From NCBI GenBank assembly GCA_031418215.1, contig JANOXC010000114.1, forward strand, positions 1 to 24,969: a stretch of 24,969 bases of DNA, given 5' to 3'. Within the stretch, counting starts at the first letter, position 1; each line of letters begins with the position of its first letter. A program made the position numbers and the translations under genes. Source of the DNA: JANOXC01 sp031418215 (GTDB lineage: Bacteria; Bacteroidota; Bacteroidia; AKYH767-A; OLB10). Shown here piece by piece: positions 8,709 to 16,333 of the stretch. The notes beneath the pieces are model-generated. The model searched no databases, was not told the DNA's origin, and was given only the letters and a program-made list of their open reading frames with translations.

Positions 8709-9665
8709 TCACGTCTCCCTTTTCCGCCCTTTGAATAATAGCGCAAGCTCTTGTGCTGCCTTAAAACCAAATAAATTATATACGAAGACGTAAATAGCAT
8801 TTATTGGCTGATCATATTGCGGCAGGCGCTTTCCCTTAAGATATTGATTATGGTAAAACAACGAAGCATCCGGGTCGTATTTGTAGAGTGAGCGGGCAGC
8901 ATTAAATAAATTATTGCGAAAAGTTTGTTTTCTACTATTCGTCAGTTGATTGGTTGACTGTAAATATTTATAAATCAAGATGCGTAAATCAATGTAACGC
9001 TTCCATTTTTCCTTGGGGTTGGTTTTGGTGATGGAACCCGTTTCGCGCTCCCGGTTAAAATTTAAAAGTACCTGGTCAAATTGCACAACAGCATTCTTTT
9101 TCATCATCCTGAACATGAGATCATATTCCTGGCTGCTCTTTAAATCAATTTCCCATCCGCCAATTTCATCAACCTTGCTTTTTTTGAAAATGTTGGCTGA
9201 GGTAACACCCATTTTATTGTCAATTAAAGCAACCCATGGGTCAATGGCTTCATTGCGGTAAATTTTTTCAGAACCATCCAGAAACTTTTTGGAGAAACTG
9301 CCAACAAGGATGTCTGTTTTACACTCACTTTCCAATATCATCTTCGACTGATGAGCAAACTTATCAGGGTATAAAATATCATCAGCATCGAGGAATTGAA
9401 CGTAATTGCCTTTGCAAAGTGCAAGCCCCGTATTTCGACTTCCGGGAGCGCCCTTTTGAAACTTATTGCTTAAAAGTGTAATCAGTGCGGGATGTTTTTG
9501 AATGAAAGAAGCGATAATAGCTTTGGTATCATCAGTGGATCCATCATCAACACAAATAATCTCAACAGGTAAAAGGGTTTGACTTAATACCGACTGCAGG
9601 CATTCTTCAATAAACCCTTCAACATTGAAACAGGGGATTACAACAGAAATTTCGACAGTCAGCAT
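8709..9665 (-). CDS. Glycosyltransferase family 2 (GT-A)
   Basis: A 318-residue inverting GT-A enzyme. The N-terminus ISVVIPCFNVEGFIEECLQS is the usual nucleotide-binding strand-helix unit. DDGST (40-44) binds the nucleotide and DADD (93-96, in FLDADDILYP) is the DXD metal-binding motif. The pattern SRNTGLALCKGNYVQFLDADD is diagnostic of GT2. The catalytic-base region is probably SSQEYDLMFRMMKK near residue 178. No strong transmembrane segment is visible, so it would act at the inner face of the inner membrane. It starts 39 bp after the upstream deacetylase gene and is the only GT2 member in the window. Sugar specificity cannot be read. Confidence 0.92.
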   Translation of the reverse strand: MLTVEISVVIPCFNVEGFIEECLQSVLSQTLLPVEIICVDDGSTDDTKAIIASFIQKHPALITLLSNKFQKGAPGSRNTGLALCKGNYVQFLDADDILYPDKFAHQSKMILESECKTDILVGSFSKKFLDGSEKIYRNEAIDPWVALIDNKMGVTSANIFKKSKVDEIGGWEIDLKSSQEYDLMFRMMKKNAVVQFDQVLLNFNRERETGSITKTNPKEKWKRYIDLRILIYKYLQSTNQLTNSRKQTFRNNLFNAARSLYKYDPDASLFYHNQYLKGKRLPQYDQPINAIYVFVYNLFGFKAAQELALLFKGRKRET

Positions 9666-9704
9666 GCGTTATGTTAAAAGGTAAATCTAGGAAGTGAAAT
9701 TTTG

Positions 9705-10766
9705 TTATTGAAAGTCTTGTGCGTTATTTATGAAAGATTGAAAGTCAAATTCAAGTTCGTGTTTTTTAGTAACCATCCCCAGAAATCGTGACAATGATTT
9801 GATGTTATGCTCACTCAACATCTTTGGATGAGAAACAAACTGCATGTAGGGGTTTTGCTTCAGGTAACGAAGGTAGGAAGGCATTTTAACCCTGTTAAAA
9901 GTTTCCATTGAAATGGGCTGAAACATGGCATTACGGATCGACGTGCCAATTTCAGAAACCGGTTTCATGCCTGGTATATCAGTAGAATGTTGTCCTTGTC
10001 CCCTGCCATAGGTATGGTCGTTTTTTAACCTGTATAAATATTGCAGATACAAACGATTTAACAATTGTGTATGGGTGGGTATCCTGATAATAGAACTGGT
10101 CAGTTCAATAAACTTGCCACCCTGTTGTTCAACTGCTACATCATCTTCGAAATGATAAACAGGGTTAGTGGGAGAATTACTGAAATCAAAATACTGCACG
10201 TCGGAGAGCTGGTAGGTACGTGGCAACACGCTGAAATCATATACAATGTTAAAGCGTTCAAAAAACGGTTTGAAATCAGAGAATGGCTGTATTGACCAGC
10301 CACCAGCTCGAAAACCATCGATCTTATAATTGGGATTAGCAGGATGGATGATACTGTGAAGGACTTCCATCGCCTCACAAAATATTTTTTCCTTCTCCGT
10401 ATCATTGACGTTATGAAATCGGTAATGGGTCACATCATTCAGTGACCATTGATTGGTCTCCGGTGAATATTCAGCATCGATCCAGTGCGAGTGAATGTGC
10501 GGATAAACATAATGGCCTTTTTTGATTAAACGTTGAATCTGTTCAACAATAGAATTATAATCTGCCGCGCAATTACTATAAGTGATCGACTTTTCTTTCA
10601 AACGGCACAGGTAGGTTGTGTCAACAAAAAAAATCGCCTTCGCCCTATATTCGTCAAAAACGTCCATCAGTTTATCGGTAGGCTCAATCATGCAGTCATG
10701 AACCAACCCACTTCTCGCGCCCAAAAAAAGCTCATAGTCAAAAGTAAAAAGCAAACATTTTTTCAT
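9705..10766 (-). CDS. Divergent polysaccharide deacetylase (NodB/CE4-like)
   Basis: A 353-residue protein with a CE4-like layout. The first motif is LLFTFDYELFLG, giving D10 followed by Tyr and E12 instead of the canonical Asp-Asp pair. The metal motif is HIHSHWID (H90, H92, H94, D97). GFRAGGWS near residue 153 matches the Arg-containing third motif, and VSHPKML near the C-terminus supplies a late His. There is no signal peptide, so it would act in the cytosol on a lipid-linked intermediate or nucleotide sugar rather than on exported polymer. The family removes N- or O-acetyl groups from carbohydrates; the exact substrate is unknown. The altered first motif fits a subfamily seen in exopolysaccharide loci. 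It lies between the methyltransferase (26-bp gap) and GT2 (39-bp gap) genes. Confidence 0.78.
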   Translation of the reverse strand: MKKCLLFTFDYELFLGARSGLVHDCMIEPTDKLMDVFDEYRAKAIFFVDTTYLCRLKEKSITYSNCAADYNSIVEQIQRLIKKGHYVYPHIHSHWIDAEYSPETNQWSLNDVTHYRFHNVNDTEKEKIFCEAMEVLHSIIHPANPNYKIDGFRAGGWSIQPFSDFKPFFERFNIVYDFSVLPRTYQLSDVQYFDFSNSPTNPVYHFEDDVAVEQQGGKFIELTSSIIRIPTHTQLLNRLYLQYLYRLKNDHTYGRGQGQHSTDIPGMKPVSEIGTSIRNAMFQPISMETFNRVKMPSYLRYLKQNPYMQFVSHPKMLSEHNIKSLSRFLGMVTKKHELEFDFQSFINNAQDFQ

Positions 10767-10792
10767 GAAAACAAACTGGAAATAGGACGTTT

Positions 10793-11557
10793 TTAAGAGG
10801 GCAAAGATAGCTTTTTTTGAGCAATGAGCAGGTACCCGTTCTTAAAGGTGCGATGTCCCGGAGAATAGGGCTGCGTATCGTATTTTCCTATTATACGCTT
10901 GTCAAAAGCATGCCTGTGTTCAATAACAGTAAGGTGACGGGCTGCTGTATCAGCTATTAGTTCCGGTGAATATTCAATGTAATATAAATCAGGATAGGAA
11001 AGCGCTTCAAAGCTTAGGGCATGGGGATAATGAAGGAAAAAAATACCATCATCATGCAATAGGGATGCAACTTTTTCAAAAAATGCATTCAGTTTGCTGG
11101 GGGGGATAAATTCCAATACACTGATTGAGTATATATAATGAAATTTTTCATCAAAATTACGTGTAAGAAAGTTGTCAAATATAAATACAGCCCCCGGAAC
11201 ATACCTGGGGCCGGCATGTATCATTTCTTTATTCAGGTCGATGCCTGTTGCTTTATAATTTTTTTCAAAATGACGGAGGTAAGCCCCTGCTCCGCAACCA
11301 ATATCCAGCACCGAACTACCGGGCTTAATATATTTTGCTGCCGTAGCAACCAAATCATTATGTGCTTTGTCAATGGCTTCCTGTACATCAGGCCGATGCG
11401 AGAAACCTGCCATCTCCTGAGGACTTTGTCTTTCATCAAGTTTAACACGTTTGTACAAGCCAATCTTTGAAATCACCCAGCCATCAAGACCTACAGCAAT
11501 CAATGCCCTGTTAATAAGGGTGTGATTGGTTATGCGAAAAAAAAGATTGTAAAGCAT
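10793..11557 (-). CDS. Class I SAM-dependent methyltransferase
   Basis: A 254-residue protein with a Rossmann-type methyltransferase core. Motif I is VLDIGCGAGAYL (83-94), the acidic residue at the end of strand 2 lies in ATGIDLNKEM (103-112), and the strand-4 region is YIYSISVLEFIPP (141-153). The C-terminal half, with FFLHYPHALSF, completes the fold. The roughly 80-residue N-terminal extension before motif I resembles that of sugar or lipid-linked methyltransferases. In this cluster an O-methylation of a repeat-unit sugar is plausible, but the substrate is not shown by sequence. It is 61 bp downstream of the FemAB-like gene; that spacer contains a 15-nt AT-rich string repeated near the right end of the window. 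Confidence 0.85.
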   Translation of the reverse strand: MLYNLFFRITNHTLINRALIAVGLDGWVISKIGLYKRVKLDERQSPQEMAGFSHRPDVQEAIDKAHNDLVATAAKYIKPGSSVLDIGCGAGAYLRHFEKNYKATGIDLNKEMIHAGPRYVPGAVFIFDNFLTRNFDEKFHYIYSISVLEFIPPSKLNAFFEKVASLLHDDGIFFLHYPHALSFEALSYPDLYYIEYSPELIADTAARHLTVIEHRHAFDKRIIGKYDTQPYSPGHRTFKNGYLLIAQKKLSLPS

Positions 11558-11618
11558 GTTTTATTTGATATATATATTATAGTATGAGGGATGCGAAGTA
11601 TAAAAAATGCGGGAACGG

Positions 11619-12626
11619 CTAATTGCTTTCTTCATCAATAATATCGCGGATGCTTGCTGCATTTTTATTCTTTAGCCGCATCATCAAGTCAAATACTTTT
11701 GTTCTGACTGGCGCAATGTCTATCTTCCATAAATAACCTTCTTTCAATTCGCCGCCAAATCCTTTTTTAAAACGGAAAATCCCTTCCAATGCTTCATTAT
11801 TACTGTTGATGCGAACACCTACAAGGTCATAAAGACGAACACCTTTTTGCTTCAGGCGCTTCATGGCATCGTAATGCAGCAGTTTCATGGCTCCGTACAA
11901 TTTACTCTCTCCGCCCGAACCGGCATGGGTGCATAAGGCACCATAACGGGTATATAATAATAGCAGCGAGCCAATGGGTTGCCCCTGATCATATACTACA
12001 CCAATTTCCATCTGATCGTCCCCAAGACATTCACGCAAGGTGGAGAAGTATGAGACAGGGTCGCAATGTATACCGGCCCGTGAGGTAGTTTGCTGATATA
12101 AATTGTAAAAATCATCGAAATACTCCCAGCCAAATTTTGTTACAGCACTGTTTTTCTCAGCATTGTTTGCTGATTTACGATATTTAGGATCGAAGCTGAA
12201 TAATATTTCCTCCTCACTTAATTGATCAAGGTGGTTGATGTACGTGCCGAACGGACAGGACTGAGCACCCTGCGGAACAGCTTTTGATATTCCGAAAGGA
12301 TGAGGCTGAATCAGTCGTTCAACAGTTTGTTCTTTTTTAAGAAAACCAACCAACTCTTCAAAAAACAATTGTTGTTCCGCTGCACTTAGCTCAACATTTT
12401 CCCTGATTGGTGCATGCAGCAGCTGGCCAAAATGAAAGACCTTTAATTTAAAATAACGAATAGGGATGTATGCATTGAATTTTTCGGAGTAAAGAATTTT
12501 CACTTCATTACCATGATAACGCTGGTAAAAAAGGGAAAAGCCCTGTTGAAATTGCAACGGACTGTCCTTAGAAAAAAGCTGGTTAATTTCCAGATCACTT
12601 TTATTAAGATAGCTGTATACCTTCAT
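11619..12626 (-). CDS. FemAB-like GNAT-fold aminoacyl/acyltransferase
   Basis: A 335-residue protein resembling the FemAB/Acetyltransf_6 group: SFDPKYRKSANNAEKN near the middle, then a second GNAT-like domain with IGSLLLLYTRYGALCTHAGS, YGAMKLLHYDAMKRLKQKGV and the ending FKKGFGGELKEGYLWKIDIA. The last segment, with the FK-GFGG pattern, is typical of the family. Classical FemAB enzymes attach amino acids from tRNA to lipid II. In exopolysaccharide clusters relatives are frequent but their acceptor is unproven; aminoacylation or acylation of a repeat-unit sugar is the natural guess. Its ATG shares one base with the stop of wecB (TAATG), so the two are translationally coupled. Confidence 0.8.
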   Translation of the reverse strand: MKVYSYLNKSDLEINQLFSKDSPLQFQQGFSLFYQRYHGNEVKILYSEKFNAYIPIRYFKLKVFHFGQLLHAPIRENVELSAAEQQLFFEELVGFLKKEQTVERLIQPHPFGISKAVPQGAQSCPFGTYINHLDQLSEEEILFSFDPKYRKSANNAEKNSAVTKFGWEYFDDFYNLYQQTTSRAGIHCDPVSYFSTLRECLGDDQMEIGVVYDQGQPIGSLLLLYTRYGALCTHAGSGGESKLYGAMKLLHYDAMKRLKQKGVRLYDLVGVRINSNNEALEGIFRFKKGFGGELKEGYLWKIDIAPVRTKVFDLMMRLKNKNAASIRDIIDEESN

Positions 12627-13750
12627 TAACCCGCTAACACTTTATCCTGCTGTAACAATAATTTAGCGCAAACATTTAAAATCCGTACTGTTGATTTGCC
12701 ATCCCAATGTGGAGGAATAGCACCTTTTTTATAAGTGCCTGTAATTATTTCATTAATTTTTTGTTGCACCAGTTTAATATCAAATGGTACCAATTCATTT
12801 GTTCCGATCAGTACTGTTGATGGACGTTCCGTATTGGGACGTAACGTAAGGCATGGGATGGTACGGAAAGTAGTTTCTTCCTGGATACCTCCGCTATCGG
12901 TAATTACAAAACGGCAATCGGAGGTAAGCTTCTGAAATGCGAAATAATCCAAGGGATCCGTTAAATGCAATCGTGCATTGTTTTGAACCCTGGCCATTAA
13001 TCCGAAAGAAGCAAGGCGGCTCAGCGTACGTGGATGAATAGGGAAAACGAGATCGAACGATTGCGTAATGTATTCCATGATGTCGAGCAATTTATTAAGC
13101 CCGTCAGCATGATCAACAGTAGCAGGACGATGCATCGTCATGAGAACAAATTCTTTTTTTCGTAATCCAAGATCATTCAACACATTGTTTTGCTGAATCT
13201 TTTCATCGAAGGCAACCAGGGTATCAATCATGGTGTTTCCAACAAAAAAAAGTTGTTCTGCTTTCTTTCCTTCTCGCACCAGGTTATCTATTCCACTTTG
13301 TTCTGTAATAAAAAAGTAATCGGTAATTTCATCCGTCAGCAACCGGTTTATTTCTTCCGGCATGGAACGATCAAAACTACGCAAGCCGCTTTCAATGTGT
13401 GCTACTTTACAATCGAGTTTATAAGCAGTAAATGCTGCAGCAAAAGTGGAATTCACATCACCTACAACCATCACCAGTGACGGTTTGTAATCGGTGATGA
13501 CCTTTTCCATACGTATCATAATCTCCGCCATTTGCGTATTGGCACTTGTTACAGGGATGTTTAAGAAGAAGTCAGGGGTTAATTCAAATTGCTCGAAAAA
13601 AACAGCAGCCATCTTATCATCATAGTGCTGCCCGGTATGAACAATTTTAATATCAAATGGCTGACCCATCTCCATATTGGCACGTTTGAACTGCGTAACC
13701 TTGATGAAGTTTGGGCGTGTACCAACTACTATTAATATCCTGTTATTCAT
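12626..13750 (-). CDS. wecB: UDP-N-acetylglucosamine 2-epimerase, non-hydrolysing
   Basis: A 374-residue enzyme of the WecB family, which interconverts UDP-GlcNAc and UDP-ManNAc in the cytosol. Visible hallmarks are GTRPNFIKV (10-18), HTGQHYD (38-44), VVGDVNST (95-102, D98), HIESGLRSFD (118-127, E120), MPEEINR (130-136), MTMHRP (204-209), the UDP-binding segment DSGGIQEET (285-293) and RPNTERPST (304-312). Length and motif order are normal. It supplies ManNAc or a derivative to the polymer. No UDP-ManNAc dehydrogenase (WecC) follows, so ManNAc may be used directly or oxidised by an enzyme encoded elsewhere. The stop codon overlaps the FemAB-like start by one base. The upstream gap is 56 bp. 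Confidence 0.95.
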   Translation of the reverse strand: MNNRILIVVGTRPNFIKVTQFKRANMEMGQPFDIKIVHTGQHYDDKMAAVFFEQFELTPDFFLNIPVTSANTQMAEIMIRMEKVITDYKPSLVMVVGDVNSTFAAAFTAYKLDCKVAHIESGLRSFDRSMPEEINRLLTDEITDYFFITEQSGIDNLVREGKKAEQLFFVGNTMIDTLVAFDEKIQQNNVLNDLGLRKKEFVLMTMHRPATVDHADGLNKLLDIMEYITQSFDLVFPIHPRTLSRLASFGLMARVQNNARLHLTDPLDYFAFQKLTSDCRFVITDSGGIQEETTFRTIPCLTLRPNTERPSTVLIGTNELVPFDIKLVQQKINEIITGTYKKGAIPPHWDGKSTVRILNVCAKLLLQQDKVLAG

Positions 13751-13806
13751 GAGTGCTAATTTAGGACTTTCGTTTACGATAGATCTTGCAATCAGGTTTC
13801 AGAAAT

Positions 13807-14742
13807 TTACCTTGGCAGATGGCCATCACGTTTTAACTCTTCCAATAAAATATCGTTGTATTTTTTTATGCCACTGATGCTTAAATGATTGGCATTGGCA
13901 TAATATTGCAGATCCGTCATTGTGGAATCGTAAAGGTGGTCATAAAAAGGAACATTATAACGGTTAAGGATAGGTTTTATCTTTTCCACCAGCAAGGCAT
14001 GCTGTTCTTTGGAAATGGCATATACAAATGGAACAGGGTGTTCGGCAACAATGACTTTAATGCCTTCTTTTTGCAGGCAATCAACCAGCTTATCAAAGTA
14101 ATCTATGGCTTGATCAAGGGTCTCAAACTCCGGCTCTTTTAACCTGTCGGTGATTTTTAATTGTGTTATGTACGGAATAAAACCATTCACTACACCGGCA
14201 GTATCGTCATCAAATACACCGTTAAAATTGTTGAACAGTCGCAATGAAAGCATATTCACGGTGCGAATGTCTTTTAAGGCAAAACATATTTCGACAGCCG
14301 CTTTATTGGAGTTGATGTTTTGAACGATATCTGAAATGGATTCCAATGTTGTTGTCAAAAAAACACGGTCGTAAACGTCAATAATAACCGTTTTACAATT
14401 TTCTTTTTTAATATAATTTTTCGCAATAAAATAAGATACCAGGTTGGTTTGACTGTTCGTGCCCAGGTTAAACATATTGTATCCATGCTCCCGGAAAATG
14501 GTAGGATCGTAGCCGCGGTATGCATGTGATGAGCCCAGCAGGATGATGTCATATTTTGCATTGCGATCAAATTGTCGGAAAGTGACATAGGTATATCCTC
14601 CACGAAAAATATTACCCTGTGATGTACGAAAAATCATGGGTATATTATAGCTGCGTACAAAAAACAAAACACCAAAAATGGTGATATAGATAAGAAAGGC
14701 AGCACCGGTAAAAATCAGAAATTTGCGTAAGAATACTATCAT
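13807..14742 (-). CDS. Membrane-anchored SGNH-like protein, partner of MBOAT acyltransferase
   Basis: A 311-residue protein with one N-terminal hydrophobic anchor (about 8-30) and a periplasmic domain. LLGSSHAYRGYD (68-79) matches SGNH block I with Ser at 71/72; NLGTNSQTN (92-100) supplies a Gly/Asn block; NHLSISGIKKY (285-295) carries the final His (H286). The usual Asp three residues before that His is Asn283 here. Such proteins (AlgJ/AlgX/DltD-like in role) work with an MBOAT protein to O-acylate exported polysaccharide. The MBOAT gene ends only 3 bp upstream of this start, which strongly supports a paired function. Whether it is catalytic or an acceptor-presenting partner is open. Confidence 0.82.
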   Translation of the reverse strand: MIVFLRKFLIFTGAAFLIYITIFGVLFFVRSYNIPMIFRTSQGNIFRGGYTYVTFRQFDRNAKYDIILLGSSHAYRGYDPTIFREHGYNMFNLGTNSQTNLVSYFIAKNYIKKENCKTVIIDVYDRVFLTTTLESISDIVQNINSNKAAVEICFALKDIRTVNMLSLRLFNNFNGVFDDDTAGVVNGFIPYITQLKITDRLKEPEFETLDQAIDYFDKLVDCLQKEGIKVIVAEHPVPFVYAISKEQHALLVEKIKPILNRYNVPFYDHLYDSTMTDLQYYANANHLSISGIKKYNDILLEELKRDGHLPR

Positions 14743-14745
14743 CGG

Positions 14746-16209
14746 TCAGAACTGGAAATAGATAAACTGTACCTCGCCGAAATACCCGAATAATATAATG
14801 GAAGCAAGAATAGTTGCGTAAACAAACATCTTCAAAGTTGTTGAAGGAATAATCAGTTTATTCTTCACGATTTTATCAAGCAGCGGATCACTGACAACAA
14901 ATACAAGCAGCAACAGCAGGTGAAAAATAAGACGACCAACATAATTGGGATTGGAAACAAGAAACACAAGGCTTTTTGAAAATGCCGGAACGGTCCAGTC
15001 AATAGTGAATATCTTATGTACAATGTTAAATGCATCGGCTACGTTGTTGGCCCTAAAAAATATCCAGGCAAAGAGTGCGAGGTGGAATGTAATTAGCACA
15101 TTCAGTGACTTAAAGAACCATGATAACCCTGCAATTGGGTTCCATTTTCTCGCCGCAACAAAATCGTCTTTCAGGATTCCTACAATAAGGTACAATCCAT
15201 GCAGCGATCCCCAAATTACATAGGTCCAGTTGGCGCCATGCCATATTCCGCTGATCATAAAAACTAGGAACAGGTTAAACATCCACATAAAGCGGGTAAC
15301 ACGGTTGCCACCAAGCGGTATGTATAAATAATCGCGGAACCAGGAGGAAAGGGAAATGTGCCAACGGCTCCAAAACTCTCTGATACTTTGTGATAAATAG
15401 GGTGTCCTGAAATTTTCCATCAGGTTAATACCCATCACTTTTGCTGCTCCCACAGCAATGTCGGAATAGCCTGAGAAATCACAATAGATCTGAAATGCGA
15501 AGAAATAAGAGGCAATTAATAAGGTCATTCCACTTGCTTCACCCGTGTGATTGTAAGCAGCATTTACATAAACGGAAAGGTTATCGGCAATCACTACCTT
15601 TTTAAACAAACCCCACAACATCATCAGCAAACCATCGCGTACCCTGTTATATTCGAAAGTGTGTTTGATGTGGAGTTGCGGCAGCACATTCTGAGGTCGT
15701 TCAATAGGCCCTGCAACCAACTGCGGATAAAACATTACATATAAAGCATAAATACCAAAATGCCGTTCTGCTTTTTGCCGTCCGTAATACACTTCAAAGG
15801 TGTAACTCATTGCCTGAAAGGTGTGGAATGACAGACCAATTGGCAGCAAAATCGCGAGGTAGTGAAAAGGCACATAATGCCCAAAAATAGAATGGGAGGC
15901 AATATTGATGTTGTCTAGAAAAAAATTGTAATACTTAAAGACGGCCAGTACACCTATGTTGGCTATCAGACTAAAAGCCAGGTAAAGTTTTTTTCGTCGT
16001 TTATCCAGCGTATTCTCCAGATAAATACCGGCAATGTAATCAATAACAATTGTGAAAAACAGTATTAATATATATACCGGAACAAAGTACATGTAGAAAA
16101 AACAGCTGGCTGCAAGCAGCATGAACCAGCGGAATTTAAAAGGCAAGAGGAAGTAAAGAATCGTGACTAGCGGAAAGAAAATTAAAAAGTCGAAAGAGTT
16201 AAACAGCAT
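14746..16209 (-). CDS. MBOAT-family O-acyltransferase (AlgI/DltB-like)
   Basis: A 487-residue polytopic membrane protein. The family signature is clear: REFWSRWHISLSSWFRDYLY (277-296), then IPLGGNR, and SGIWHGANWTYVIWGSLHG (320-338) with the catalytic His324. Earlier segments FKYYNFF, LPIGLSFHTFQAMSY and LVAGPIERP match AlgI. The family moves an acyl group, usually acetyl, across the inner membrane to a periplasmic partner that O-acylates a polymer. The SGNH-like gene directly downstream (3-bp gap) is that partner. In this locus the target is presumably the exopolysaccharide itself. The start at 16209 gives MLFNSFDFLIFFP, the usual N-terminus. A 122-bp gap separates it from the ABC exporter gene. 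Confidence 0.94.
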   Translation of the reverse strand: MLFNSFDFLIFFPLVTILYFLLPFKFRWFMLLAASCFFYMYFVPVYILILFFTIVIDYIAGIYLENTLDKRRKKLYLAFSLIANIGVLAVFKYYNFFLDNINIASHSIFGHYVPFHYLAILLPIGLSFHTFQAMSYTFEVYYGRQKAERHFGIYALYVMFYPQLVAGPIERPQNVLPQLHIKHTFEYNRVRDGLLMMLWGLFKKVVIADNLSVYVNAAYNHTGEASGMTLLIASYFFAFQIYCDFSGYSDIAVGAAKVMGINLMENFRTPYLSQSIREFWSRWHISLSSWFRDYLYIPLGGNRVTRFMWMFNLFLVFMISGIWHGANWTYVIWGSLHGLYLIVGILKDDFVAARKWNPIAGLSWFFKSLNVLITFHLALFAWIFFRANNVADAFNIVHKIFTIDWTVPAFSKSLVFLVSNPNYVGRLIFHLLLLLVFVVSDPLLDKIVKNKLIIPSTTLKMFVYATILASIILFGYFGEVQFIYFQF

Positions 16210-16294
16210 TATTTTTTTTTCTAAGCTTTTCCTTAATTGTTATTCCGGGTTTGGAAGTTGGTGATGAAGATCATTCAATTCTCCGAACTTTTTA

Positions 16295-16333
16295 ACATCC
16301 GTAGCATTTTCGCATAGGATGTCAACTTTTTTT
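16295..16333 (+). terminator. Hairpin followed by seven T on the plus strand (weak)
   Basis: In the 122-bp gap between the MBOAT and ABC genes, ACATCC (16295-16300) pairs with GGATGT (16317-16322) around a 16-nt loop, followed by a run of T at 16327-16333. As written it would stop plus-strand, that is antisense, transcription just inside the ABC gene end. In the minus-strand message the same stem forms but lacks a U-tract, so it is not a convincing end for the operon. The stem is short. Confidence 0.25.

Noticed and set aside
14014..14349. Search for transfer RNA or ribosomal RNA genes in the window
   Set aside because: No cloverleaf-like or rRNA-like segment was noticed in this or other parts; the stretch is ordinary coding sequence of the SGNH-like gene.
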